A stretch of DNA of 64,000 nt from contig CATXJC010000001.1 in NCBI GenBank assembly GCA_958369755.1, positions 26,215 through 90,214 on the forward strand. Reading direction: 5' to 3'. A program made the position numbers and the translations under genes. Under the pieces are notes generated by a model. It did not search any database, was not told where the DNA came from, and saw nothing but the letters and a program-made list of their open reading frames with translations. This DNA comes from an uncultured Prevotella sp. (lineage in GTDB: Bacteria > Bacteroidota > Bacteroidia > Bacteroidales > Bacteroidaceae). Shown in pieces: positions 41,451-49,796 of this stretch; positions within the stretch are counted from its first letter, which is position 1, and each line of letters starts with the position of its first letter.

Positions 41451-42671
41451 TTAATGCTCATCTGCATGCTCGCCCGTGAGCGAAGCCAGATAATACGCGT
41501 TTTCTGTCACAATCTTCTTTCCTTCCTGCTTCAGGTGCTTGCAGAGTTTTACCTCGGTATAAGTACCGTCCGAAACGCCCGTAATGACCTCATGGCGGGA
41601 GAAACTGTACTCGCCCTTCTTTGGTTTGCCATTCAGAGCGAAGACAAACTGCTTGCCGTCGGTACTGACGATGGCCTTGGAAGGAAGAGCGATGCACGAC
41701 TGGCTGCCGATAGCTATCTTGCCGCTTACATACATTCCGTCGAAGAGTCGGGCTGAGCCGTGAACGCCGCTTGTTTTAAGAGACTGCGCATCTATTTTTA
41801 CATGAACAGCAACAGATTTGGAATTATCGTTAAAGTATTGGTTTAAGCCGTAAACATGACCTGCGAGTTTTACGCCCGGCTGATTGGTAAGCGAGAGATA
41901 AACCTTATCGCCCGGCTTTACCTTCTGCAGATCTTTCTCAAAAATGTTCAGATCGCACTCTACAGCCTGGTTGTTCTGAATCTTCATGAGCGGCGTCTGC
42001 ATATCGACAAAGCTGCCCAGACTGGCTGTAATCTGCGAAACCGTACCCGGAATCGGAGCACGCAAAGGGAAGGCTGTGGTAAACTTACCCCTGGCAACGG
42101 CGGCGGTAGAAATGCCCATCTGGGCAAGCTGTTTGCCGATGCCGATGAGGTTGGCGTGGGCCACATGATACTCCTTGGCAGCCTGCTGCGCATTCTTCTT
42201 GACGCCAGCTCCTGTCCTGTTCAGCAGTTTCTGTCGCTCCAGGTCGGCAAGTGCCAGTTCGCACTCCTTGCTGGCAGAATAATATTCGCGTTGCAGACTG
42301 ACCACATCGGTATTTTCAACCAGAGCCACAACCTGTCCGCGCTTCACATTCTGTCCTTCCTTTACATAGATAGCCTTTACTACGCCCCCCATGAGCGAAG
42401 CCACATCGCCCTTGTTCTGGGCGCGCAAAACGAGCTGACCGTTGGCTGCAATCGTAGCATCCATCACACGGTCAACCGCCTCGCCCATCTTCAAATCTAC
42501 AGCATCTACCTGTTTCTGAGAGAGCGGAATGTTGTCGAAATCCACCTCTTCATGTTCATGCTCATGTCCGTGTCCGGCAGCATGAGCCTCTGCTCCGGCG
42601 TGGTTTGAGAAAAAGGTGAAACCACACCAGGCCAAGATTGCCGCAACGGCAACCACCAAAATTCTTTTCAT
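41451..42671 (-). CDS. RND periplasmic adaptor (CusB/CzcB-type)
   Basis: 406-aa membrane-fusion protein linking pump and channel. An N-terminal signal/anchor (MKRILVVAVAAILAWCGFTF) is followed by a His/Glu-rich stretch (about 30-41: HAAGHGHEHEHE), a likely metal-binding leader. The lipoyl/barrel-sandwich region is seen as GVVKAIYVKEGQNVKRGQVV and later RAPIPGTVSQI, and beta-barrel/MP parts as DKVYLSLTNQPGVKLAGHVY. First gene of the cus-like operon, with tandem palindromes at its promoter. Confidence 0.92.
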   Translation of the reverse strand: MKRILVVAVAAILAWCGFTFFSNHAGAEAHAAGHGHEHEHEEVDFDNIPLSQKQVDAVDLKMGEAVDRVMDATIAANGQLVLRAQNKGDVASLMGGVVKAIYVKEGQNVKRGQVVALVENTDVVSLQREYYSASKECELALADLERQKLLNRTGAGVKKNAQQAAKEYHVAHANLIGIGKQLAQMGISTAAVARGKFTTAFPLRAPIPGTVSQITASLGSFVDMQTPLMKIQNNQAVECDLNIFEKDLQKVKPGDKVYLSLTNQPGVKLAGHVYGLNQYFNDNSKSVAVHVKIDAQSLKTSGVHGSARLFDGMYVSGKIAIGSQSCIALPSKAIVSTDGKQFVFALNGKPKKGEYSFSRHEVITGVSDGTYTEVKLCKHLKQEGKKIVTENAYYLASLTGEHADEH

Positions 42672-42712
42672 TTTTTCTTCTTTTAAATTGATATTTCATT
42701 AAAACTTGGGTG

Positions 42713-42767
42713 CAAAAGTACGCACTTTACCCTGCAACCCGGTTGCAAAAGCTGCATCCTGGTTGCT
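42713..42767 (-). promoter_or_regulatory. Efflux-operon promoter with two tandem palindromes
   Basis: Minus-strand -7 TACTTTTG (42713-42720). The perfect palindrome TGCAACCCGGTTGCA (42733-42747) and the similar TGCATCCTGGTTGCT (42753-42767) are spaced 20 bp, two helical turns, over and upstream of the -33 position. A metal-responsive regulator is the likely ligand; no regulator gene lies beside the operon. Confidence 0.65.
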
Positions 42768-42781
42768 CTAACTACAGAAAA

Positions 42782-43186
42782 TCAACAAAAAGAAGGAGGT
42801 CCTCGTCTACTGATGACCGTTTCATCTACGCAAGGAAGGCTGGCTGCAAACTGCTGCCAACGCACGCTAATGAGCGACGAGGTTGGGATAAACAAATACT
42901 CAGAAGAAAGCATGGAAAGCAGATGGTTTCCATCGAAAAGCTGTTTCTGAATGCCCTTCATGATCTTGCAGCCGGTTACGAAATGGTGCAGCTGATGCAC
43001 GCGGCAACTATCGGCTTCTTTCTCATGATGTTCAGTATGCTCATCGTTGAAATTACCATCCTGCTGGCAACGTTCTACAACCATACAAATACGCCCCATG
43101 TGGTGATGATGCATCACCACCGTAGAGAGCAGCACACTCAACGTGGCCACAAAGAGGCTGAACAAGTATAGTTTCTTCTTTGCCAT
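42782..43186 (-). CDS. DUF6769-like His/Cys-rich small membrane or secreted protein
   Basis: 134-aa protein upstream of the efflux operon. From the ATG at 43186 it starts with a hydrophobic segment (KKKLYLFSLFVATLSVLLST) followed at once by MHHHHMGRICMVVERC, an obvious metal-binding cluster, and further His/Glu (DEHTEHHEKEADSCRVHQLH). Similar proteins next to cus-type genes in Bacteroidales fall in DUF6769. A role in sensing or buffering the exported metal is inferred from the residues and position. The minus-strand TAATTTTG at 43229-43236 with CTTG 20 bp upstream is a likely promoter. Confidence 0.78.
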   Translation of the reverse strand: MAKKKLYLFSLFVATLSVLLSTVVMHHHHMGRICMVVERCQQDGNFNDEHTEHHEKEADSCRVHQLHHFVTGCKIMKGIQKQLFDGNHLLSMLSSEYLFIPTSSLISVRWQQFAASLPCVDETVISRRGPPSFC

Positions 43187-43350
43187 TTTATTCTGTTTCC
43201 AAATTTTAGGATTGCTTTTTTCCGTCCGCAAAATTACATTAAAAGTACGAAAGAGCCAAGTAAAACAAAGAAAATTAGCATTTTTTCTTAAAAATATTAA
43301 AACCGAGTACCCTTAAAGCCCTTTGAATACGTAATATGATTAGTTTTTAG

Positions 43351-43358
43351 TAACTTTG
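43351..43358 (+). promoter_or_regulatory. -7 element of the dsbD-like gene (TAACTTTG)
   Basis: Exact TAnnTTTG match 23 bp before the ATG, giving a short leader. A TTTG exists upstream but at 25 bp, too far for a standard -33. Confidence 0.5.
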
Positions 43359-43381
43359 CAACATAAAATTCAAAAATAGAA

Positions 43382-45466
43382 ATGAAAAAAGTATTTTTAA
43401 TCTTTCAATTACTCCTTGTAGTAATGTTGGCCCAGGCGCAGATGATGAACCCTGTGAAGTTCACCAGCTCGCTGAAAACAGACGGAAGTGCTGTGGCCGA
43501 AATCGTGTTTAGCGGAAAAATCCAACCGGGATGGCACGTCTATTCTACCGGATTGGGAGGCGACGGACCTATTTCAGCTTCGTTCAACGTAAACAAGCTT
43601 GAAGGAGCTGAGCTCGTAGGAAAACTTCAGCCACGCGGCAGAGAAATAGCAAAGTTCGACCCTCTCTTCGAGATGAAACTCCGTTATTTTGAGGGAAGCG
43701 TTACCTTTGTGCAGAAGGTGAAGTTTACCCAACCAAATTATCATATTGATGCCTATCTGGAGTATGGCGCCTGCAACGACCAGAACTGTCTGCCACCAAG
43801 CGAGGCTGGTTTTAAGCAGAGTGGCAAATCGCCAGCCGTTGATGCTCCTGCAGCTGGAGCAAAAGATGCTCTGAACGCAAAGGCGATTGATCCTGCTCTT
43901 GCAGCCAAGATGAAGGCCGATTCGCTGGCAAAGGTTGCAGCTCTGGCTCAGACCGACAGCGCTACTCAGCCTGTAGATTCCGCAGCTTTGGCATCAGCTA
44001 TGGAAAATCTGAACGTCAAGGACTTATGGAAACCGGTCATTAAAGAACTTCAGGCATTTGGCGGAGCTAACGACATCGCCAACCATTCGCTCTTCTATAT
44101 CTTCTTCATCGGTTTCGTGGGCGGTCTGCTTGCGCTCGTCATGCCTTGCATCTGGCCTATCATCCCGATGACCGTAAGTTTCTTCCTGAAGCGTGCTAAG
44201 AACGATAAGAAGAAAGGTATCCGCGATGCGATTACTTATGGTTTGAGCATCGTAGTCATCTATCTGGTTTTGGGTCTTGCCGTAACAGCCATCGCAGGTC
44301 CTAGCACCCTGAATGCGCTCAGCACAAGTGCCGTTTTTAACATCATCCTCTTCCTCCTGCTTGCCGTTTTCGCCTTCTCGTTCTTCGGTTGGTTCGAAAT
44401 CAAATTGCCTGACAGTTGGGGAAATGCGGTAGACAACAAGGCTTCCAGCACCACGGGTATGATTTCTATCTTCCTGATGGCTTTCACCCTGGTATTGGTC
44501 AGCTTCTCATGTACAGCTCCTATCATCGGTTTGCTGCTGGTTCAGACCGTTACATCCGGCGACTGGCTCGCTCCTACCGTGGGAATGTTCGGTTTTGCGC
44601 TTGCTCTGGCGCTCCCATTCACCCTCTTCGCCCTCTTCCCATCATGGTTGAAGTCGGCTCCTAAGTCGGGTTCGTGGATGGAGACCATCAAGATTGTGCT
44701 CGGCTTCGTCGAGCTTGCCTTCTCTCTGAAGTTCCTCTCTGTAGCCGATCTGGCTTACGGCTGGCACATCATGGACCGCGAGGTATTCCTCTCTCTCTGG
44801 ATTGTCATCTTCGCTCTGTTGGGTCTCTATCTCATCGGCAAGCTGAAGTTCCAAGTTGATGCAATCGGGGGCGACATCAACAAGCCTATGCCCGTAGCCT
44901 GCATCATGTTGGGTCTCTGTTCTTTGGCATTCTCGGTTTACATGATTCCAGGTCTCTGGGGTGCTCCTTGCAAGGCTGTGAGCGCATTTGCTCCACCTAT
45001 TAATACACAGGACTTCAACCTCAACACCAAGACCGTAGAGCCTGCTTACAAGGATTATGAGTTGGGAATGGCTGCTGCCAAGGCTTCCGGCAAACCGGTA
45101 TTGCTTGATTTCACGGGTTATGGTTGTGTAAACTGCCGCAAGATGGAGGCTTCTGTCTGGACCGATCCATCGGTTGCCGATAAGCTGACAAAGGATTATG
45201 TTCTCATCTCACTTTATGTAGATGACAAGACTCCTCTTCCTGAGCCTATGGAGGTAACGTTTAATGGCGAGAAGCGCACCCTGCGAACCGTTGGCGACAA
45301 GTGGAGTTATCTGCAGGCAAGCAAGTTTGGAGCTAATGCCCAGCCTTTCTATGTGGCTATTGACAACGATGGCAATCCTCTTGCAGCAGCCTTCAGTTTC
45401 AAAGAAGATGTTAGTGCTTATCTCGACTTCCTGAACAAGGGTCTGGATAATTACAGAAACAAATAA
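43382..45466 (+). CDS. dsbD: DsbD-like thiol:disulfide interchange protein
   Basis: 694-aa membrane protein that passes electrons from cytosolic thioredoxin to the periplasm. Three parts are visible: a secreted N-terminal DsbD-alpha-type domain (about 20-150, with GWHVYSTGLGGDGPISASF and CNDQNCLPP), a CcdA-like membrane domain (about 230-530) with the two active cysteines in VMPCIWPIIP and VSFSCTAPI, and a C-terminal thioredoxin fold with GYGCVNCRKME (CVNC). The N-terminus is a signal peptide (VFLIFQLLLVVMLAQAQ). An Ala/Asp-rich linker (about 148-195) is longer than in E. coli. Nearness to the efflux operon suggests envelope redox or metal stress, but it has its own promoter on the other strand. 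Confidence 0.93.
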   Translation: MKKVFLIFQLLLVVMLAQAQMMNPVKFTSSLKTDGSAVAEIVFSGKIQPGWHVYSTGLGGDGPISASFNVNKLEGAELVGKLQPRGREIAKFDPLFEMKLRYFEGSVTFVQKVKFTQPNYHIDAYLEYGACNDQNCLPPSEAGFKQSGKSPAVDAPAAGAKDALNAKAIDPALAAKMKADSLAKVAALAQTDSATQPVDSAALASAMENLNVKDLWKPVIKELQAFGGANDIANHSLFYIFFIGFVGGLLALVMPCIWPIIPMTVSFFLKRAKNDKKKGIRDAITYGLSIVVIYLVLGLAVTAIAGPSTLNALSTSAVFNIILFLLLAVFAFSFFGWFEIKLPDSWGNAVDNKASSTTGMISIFLMAFTLVLVSFSCTAPIIGLLLVQTVTSGDWLAPTVGMFGFALALALPFTLFALFPSWLKSAPKSGSWMETIKIVLGFVELAFSLKFLSVADLAYGWHIMDREVFLSLWIVIFALLGLYLIGKLKFQVDAIGGDINKPMPVACIMLGLCSLAFSVYMIPGLWGAPCKAVSAFAPPINTQDFNLNTKTVEPAYKDYELGMAAAKASGKPVLLDFTGYGCVNCRKMEASVWTDPSVADKLTKDYVLISLYVDDKTPLPEPMEVTFNGEKRTLRTVGDKWSYLQASKFGANAQPFYVAIDNDGNPLAAAFSFKEDVSAYLDFLNKGLDNYRNK

Positions 45467-45577
45467 TATAAGATTTTATAGTTAATAAGACCGGTATTGG
45501 TTCATTTAAGTAGATTTATGAAGGATAAATTTTAATAGATTAGTTTATTCAAGGTAGATTTATTTAGGATTATTACT

Positions 45578-45626
45578 TCCCCCGACAGGTATGGTTTCCA
45601 AGCCATCCTGTTGGGGGATTTTTTTG
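45578..45626 (+). terminator. Terminator of the dsbD-like gene
   Basis: Stem CCCCCGACAGG / CCTGTTGGGGG with an inner TGG / CCA, followed by seven or more T's. It stands 110 bp after the stop; 45467-45577 holds AT-rich sequence without a gene. Confidence 0.88.
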
Positions 45627-45636
45627 GTAAAGGCAC

Positions 45637-45793
45637 AAAAAAATAGGGCCTGTTTCACAACAGACCCTAAACATACTTACTAAAACTAAATTAACCACTA
45701 AAAAAACTAATATTTTTTAATCCTAGAAAATAAGGTGAATAACACCTTTAATCTAAAAACCTAATCTATGACACGAAATCATCCCGATTTCTT
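45637..45793 (-). ncRNA. Candidate small RNA (~157 nt) with its own promoter and terminator
   Basis: Minus strand: a perfect promoter (TTTG 45827-45830, 20 bp, TATCTTTG 45799-45806) predicts a start near 45793, and an intrinsic terminator (stem AGGGTCTGTT / AACAGGCCCT, arms 45660-45669 and 45646-45655, then seven T's to 45637) ends it. Between them no protein frame longer than a 9-codon ATG frame exists; a short hairpin, AGGTGTTATTCACCT, lies in the middle. It starts 120 bp past the end of the FadL-like gene. It could also be an attenuated leader, but no gene follows on that strand before the convergent dsbD-like gene. Confidence 0.6.
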
Positions 45794-45798
45794 GATTG

Positions 45799-45830
45799 CA
45801 AAGATAGGGCTTTTATATGAAACCGCCAAA
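45799..45830 (-). promoter_or_regulatory. Promoter of the candidate small RNA (TTTG-N20-TATCTTTG)
   Basis: Both elements are exact with ideal 20-bp spacing, the best-scoring kind of promoter in the window, yet no coding region follows. 45831-45914 shows no other feature. Confidence 0.7.
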
Positions 45831-45914
45831 CTTTTTCCCAACTTTTTTTCTATGAGTGGGCTTTTTTATCGGGATTTCACATTATTTAATCAATAACTCC
45901 CCTACCTTCACATT

Positions 45915-47522
45915 TTAGAACCTATAGCCAATGGTCATCAGTAACTGGTGGCGTTTGTTGTCAACCTTGGTTGCATTAACAGAACAGCCCATATCCTCAA
46001 AACTTTCGAATGGATAGAAATCTCCCTTTTGAGAAGAATACTGATAAGCCACATCTATAGCCAAATTCTGGTAATTGAAACCTACACCTAAAGTAAAACG
46101 GTTTGTTGCCTTCCAGTTGGTATAATCAGCAGAAGAAGCGATGTAAACGCCATTACTGTCAAATGTCTGATCGCGCAAAGCATTATCCTTGTACATTGGC
46201 GATACATAATTATAACCTAATCGGATTGCCAACATGTCAACAGGCTTAATCTCTGCACCTAACTTCAAGGTACTTACACCTTGCAGGTTCAATTGAGTAT
46301 CGTGATTCATAGCCTCATCACTACTACTGCTCTCATAATAGTCTCCCCAATAGGAATCATAATAACCACCATCCTTCACACGGTTGTCCATATGATCGTA
46401 CCAGGCATATTCATAAGTTGCACCAAGTGCCAGATAATTTCCTATAGTATGACCCAAGCTGGCGCCCACTTTCCATGGTGTATTAAGCCGGAAATCATAA
46501 TCTATACTCTGTCCCCTACTACCCTTGACATAACAAGGCTGCTGACTTCCATCTTTTTCCTCATAGGTAGCAGGATCATTATTTCCCGAAATAGTAATAT
46601 CATTATCGCCACTAACTGTGAGATCATAGAAGATAGGGCTATTGAAATAAGCACCAATACGGAAAGGAGAATCCTTGACTGGACGGAAGATAACACCCGC
46701 CTTCACATCAAATCCTGTTCCAGTAATCTTCAACTGCTCAAATGAATCCATTATATTGCCATCAACGAAGTCTTCAGAATAAAGAGAATTACTATTGTAA
46801 TGAACATCATGAAGTCCGACTGTCAAACCAAGCCAAACCTGATTATTAAGCGAGCCACTAATGTTGAAATCATAGGTGCCAATATAACCATGCTGATACT
46901 GACCAAACAAATACTTATTAGCCTCAGCATAAGCCAAACCACCATCAGTAGGAACAGTAAACAAACCAGGCTGATAGTTTCCGGAATTATCCTTATATCC
47001 ACCAAGGTTGGCGTCCTGACTGGTCCACCCCGCATACCCCTTGAAATTCTTAGCTGCGGTTATCTTATTAAGAGAAACATCCTTCAATGCTCCGGCAGCA
47101 TTCAGAATCTGTCCAAAGTCGGTACTCTTATGATAATTGAAAGCCAGATTCAGCCAATTGGTACCTTTGTTTTTCGGACTCCATACGATACCCACCTGGT
47201 CAAAGGTAGGATGACTCTTTTTACCATTAAAAGTAATACGAGCATCATTATACTCCGTATAATTCTCTGCATCTGTCTGGGCGATAACTCCTGCAGTAAG
47301 AGTTATTTGGCTTTTACGGAAAAGACCAATACCTGCAGGGTTACTGCTGATAGTGGAAATATCGGCGCCCAAAGCTTCCATAGCACCACCCATACCCACA
47401 TAGCGGGCAGTACCTGTAAGCTGGGGTGCAGCCAACTTAGCGTCCTGATAGGTTTCTTGCGCAGCAGCAGTCATGCTAGCCATGAGCATACTGGCAAAGA
47501 ATATATGTTTTAAATTATTCAT
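45915..47522 (-). CDS. OmpP1/FadL-family outer-membrane transporter
   Basis: 535-aa outer-membrane beta barrel of the FadL/TodX type, importing hydrophobic molecules. Signal peptide KHIFFASMLMASMTAAAQ. The mature start has GTARYVGMGGAMEALGADIS followed by ISSNPAGIGLFRKSQI, the N-terminal hatch signature (N-P-A-G) of the family. The end, HQLLMTIGYRF, finishes with Phe as outer-membrane barrels do. Bacteroidota members are often labelled hemin receptors without proof. It follows the Tyr/Trp-rich protein gene by 29 bp and is likely co-transcribed. Confidence 0.9.
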   Translation of the reverse strand: MNNLKHIFFASMLMASMTAAAQETYQDAKLAAPQLTGTARYVGMGGAMEALGADISTISSNPAGIGLFRKSQITLTAGVIAQTDAENYTEYNDARITFNGKKSHPTFDQVGIVWSPKNKGTNWLNLAFNYHKSTDFGQILNAAGALKDVSLNKITAAKNFKGYAGWTSQDANLGGYKDNSGNYQPGLFTVPTDGGLAYAEANKYLFGQYQHGYIGTYDFNISGSLNNQVWLGLTVGLHDVHYNSNSLYSEDFVDGNIMDSFEQLKITGTGFDVKAGVIFRPVKDSPFRIGAYFNSPIFYDLTVSGDNDITISGNNDPATYEEKDGSQQPCYVKGSRGQSIDYDFRLNTPWKVGASLGHTIGNYLALGATYEYAWYDHMDNRVKDGGYYDSYWGDYYESSSSDEAMNHDTQLNLQGVSTLKLGAEIKPVDMLAIRLGYNYVSPMYKDNALRDQTFDSNGVYIASSADYTNWKATNRFTLGVGFNYQNLAIDVAYQYSSQKGDFYPFESFEDMGCSVNATKVDNKRHQLLMTIGYRF

Positions 47523-47551
47523 AATCTTAAATACTAATTGTTATTATCAAT

Positions 47552-48538
47552 TTATCTTCTTCCTCCGAAGCTGCCGCCACCAGAGTGACCACCGCCGCCT
47601 CCGAAGCTACCGCCACCGGAACGGCCGCCACCGCTGAAGCTGCCACCTCCGAAATTACCGCTACTGTTACTAAAGCCAGAATTACTACGACTACCCCAAG
47701 AAGAGTTATTATTAAAGTTGCCAGTATTCTGACGCTGGCCAAAGCTACGGTTAGAACCACTACGGCGTGAATAAGTATTACGGTTATTACCGCCAACACC
47801 TGTATACTGGTGATTAGAACCATCAATACGACCTGGGTTGTTATAGCGAATGTTGCCAGCAAATCCACCATAGCTAACATGTCCGATTACCGGACCGCCC
47901 CAATACCAAGGATTGTAGTAGCCGCCCCAGCCATAATACCAAGGGTCATACCAGCCACCATACCAGCCGCAGTAGCCATAATACCAAGGATCGTACCAAG
48001 GGTCGAACCAAGGATCATACCAGCCGGCATAATAGCCGTAGCGCCAAGGATTGTGCCAGCCCCACATGCGGCTGCGCCAGTAGTAAGGACCGTAACCATA
48101 ATAATCGTAGAACCACGGATCATAGAATCCGTCCCATCGGCTCATCTCGCGTGTGCGTACGAAATCCTCATCCCTGTCAGCATACTTCTGGGCGAAGTAA
48201 GCATCATCATAAATGCTGTCTGGCGCCACACCCTTGCCCACATGGAACTGGATAATGTCGTTGCCCAGGGAATCTTTCCCTACATTCTCATAATGGCTGA
48301 AGATTCTGCCGCCTCGATTGTATTCATCTACCGAACGGTCGCTTCCGCTCCAAAACAGCCGATAAACACTATCTCTACGTGCCCGCTGTTCAGCATACTG
48401 GCGCTGGAGCAGAGCCCGTCTTTCAGCCTTTTCCTTGGCCTCCTTCTTCGGATTGAAGTAGAGGTCATCGTCCTGTGCCATCGAAGTGAGTGGCATCGCA
48501 GCTGCGATAAGGACTGCAAGAAGATACTTTCTTTTCAT
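47552..48538 (-). CDS. Secreted Tyr/Trp/Gly-rich low-complexity protein
   Basis: 328-aa exported protein of unknown function. Signal peptide KRKYLLAVLIAAAMPLTSMA. A charged helical part (about 25-75) with KKEAKEKAERRALLQRQYAE precedes an extraordinary aromatic stretch (about 140-220) built of YDPW, FDPW and YNPW units with Gly/Tyr/Trp between. The C-terminal ~85 residues are Asn/Ser- then Gly/Ser-rich (GGGS-type repeats). Such composition suggests an extracellular matrix, adhesive or self-assembling protein; this is inference from composition only. Encoded just upstream of the FadL-like gene. Confidence 0.8.
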   Translation of the reverse strand: MKRKYLLAVLIAAAMPLTSMAQDDDLYFNPKKEAKEKAERRALLQRQYAEQRARRDSVYRLFWSGSDRSVDEYNRGGRIFSHYENVGKDSLGNDIIQFHVGKGVAPDSIYDDAYFAQKYADRDEDFVRTREMSRWDGFYDPWFYDYYGYGPYYWRSRMWGWHNPWRYGYYAGWYDPWFDPWYDPWYYGYCGWYGGWYDPWYYGWGGYYNPWYWGGPVIGHVSYGGFAGNIRYNNPGRIDGSNHQYTGVGGNNRNTYSRRSGSNRSFGQRQNTGNFNNNSSWGSRSNSGFSNSSGNFGGGSFSGGGRSGGGSFGGGGGHSGGGSFGGRR

Positions 48539-48723
48539 ATTCTGTTCTCCTATTTATTTTTTTCATTTTTCTCTTTCCAGATCCATCATAAACCATCAGG
48601 AAAAATACTCCAGAAAGAGCCCTTTTCTGATTATATAATAATCTGGATGCAAAAATATTGCTTATCTTTATGCAAAAATACAGAATTTCCCTAAATAATT
48701 GTAGGTTTTCCCCTATTTTTTTA

Positions 48724-48731
48724 TAATTTTG
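48724..48731 (+). promoter_or_regulatory. -7 element of prmA (TAATTTTG)
   Basis: Exact TAnnTTTG match, about 70 nt before the prmA start. The -33 side is weak. Minus-strand -7-like TATTTTTG elements at 48650-48657 and 48673-48680 could serve the divergent secreted-protein gene. Confidence 0.45.
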
Positions 48732-48807
48732 CAGAAGATTTAAAACAAATCTAGCTTTTTTGAACATTCGAAGGCGTTTTTAGACAAGAAATTAATACAA
48801 ATTAAAT

Positions 48808-49680
48808 ATGAAATATTTAGTAGCAACATTCACTATTGAAACGACTGCCGACTTGATGCAGGCCTCTCAGGATCTGCTTGCCGATGGTGCAGCCGAAGCC
48901 GGATTTGAATCTTTTGAAGAAACAGAAACCGGACTGGAAGCGTATGTGCAGAAAGAACTCTTCGACAAGGAGATACTGGATGCCTATATTGCTGATTTCC
49001 CTATCGGGGATACGAAAATTACCTACGAGGTGAAAGATGCAGAAGACAAGGATTGGAACCAGGAATGGGAAGAACAGGGATTCGAACCAATTTATGTGGA
49101 CAACCAGGTGGTGATTTACGATGCGAAACATCCCGAACTCTATCCCGATACGAGCAACAGACCCGACATGATAGAAATTGGTATTGAGGCGAAACTGGCG
49201 TTCGGAACAGGAAACCACGAAACCACACGCATGATCATTTCGCAGCTGCTTCACATGCCTGTAAAGACCAAGCGCATCCTGGATTGCGGAACGGGTACGG
49301 GAATCCTTGCCCTCACCTGCTCAAAACTCGGAGCGAAAGACGTGGTAGGCTACGATATTGACGAGTGGAGCGTGGAAAATGCCAAGCATAATGCCGTGCT
49401 CAACGGCGTAACTAACATGGAAGTACTCTTTGGCAACAGTCAGGTAATCAACCATATCAGCGGCGTTTTCGACCTGGTTCTAGCCAACATCAACCGCAAC
49501 ATTCTGCTCAACGACATGCGCGCTTTCCGTAGCGTGATGAACATCGGCGGAACCCTGGTTCTGAGCGGCTTCTACGAAGAAGATATTCCTGTACTCCTGG
49601 AGAAAGCAGAAGAACTGGGAATGCATGAAATAAACAGACAGATTGACAACAATTGGGCCTGCCTTGTTTTAGGTTCATAA
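48808..49680 (+). CDS. prmA: Ribosomal protein L11 methyltransferase
   Basis: 290-aa cytosolic SAM-dependent enzyme that trimethylates ribosomal protein L11. Typical PrmA blocks: FEPIYVDNQVVIYD, then LAFGTGNHETTRMII (the family's F-G-T-G-x-H-x-T-T), the SAM-binding RILDCGTGTGILALT, AKDVVGYDIDEWSVENA, and VLANINRNILLNDM (N-I). Length is normal. It converges on the GH25 gene with a shared terminator. Confidence 0.95.
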   Translation: MKYLVATFTIETTADLMQASQDLLADGAAEAGFESFEETETGLEAYVQKELFDKEILDAYIADFPIGDTKITYEVKDAEDKDWNQEWEEQGFEPIYVDNQVVIYDAKHPELYPDTSNRPDMIEIGIEAKLAFGTGNHETTRMIISQLLHMPVKTKRILDCGTGTGILALTCSKLGAKDVVGYDIDEWSVENAKHNAVLNGVTNMEVLFGNSQVINHISGVFDLVLANINRNILLNDMRAFRSVMNIGGTLVLSGFYEEDIPVLLEKAEELGMHEINRQIDNNWACLVLGS

Positions 49681-49750
49681 AGATTCTTTTCTGATTCTAA
49701 ACATTCAGAACGAAAAATCTGAAATCAGAAATATCAGATTAAAACATACG

Positions 49751-49796
49751 AATAAAGGTTGGATTTTCGCATATTGCCAAAAGTCCAACCTTTATT
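49751..49796. terminator. Bidirectional terminator (prmA / GH25)
   Basis: Perfect 13-bp inverted repeat AATAAAGGTTGGA / TCCAACCTTTATT with a 20-nt loop. The right arm contains the stop codon of the GH25 gene. T-rich flanks are modest. Confidence 0.7.

Noticed and set aside
45467..45914. Short protein gene in the dsbD-fadL gap
   Set aside because: Only tiny frames exist; the promoter and terminator pair fits a small RNA better.
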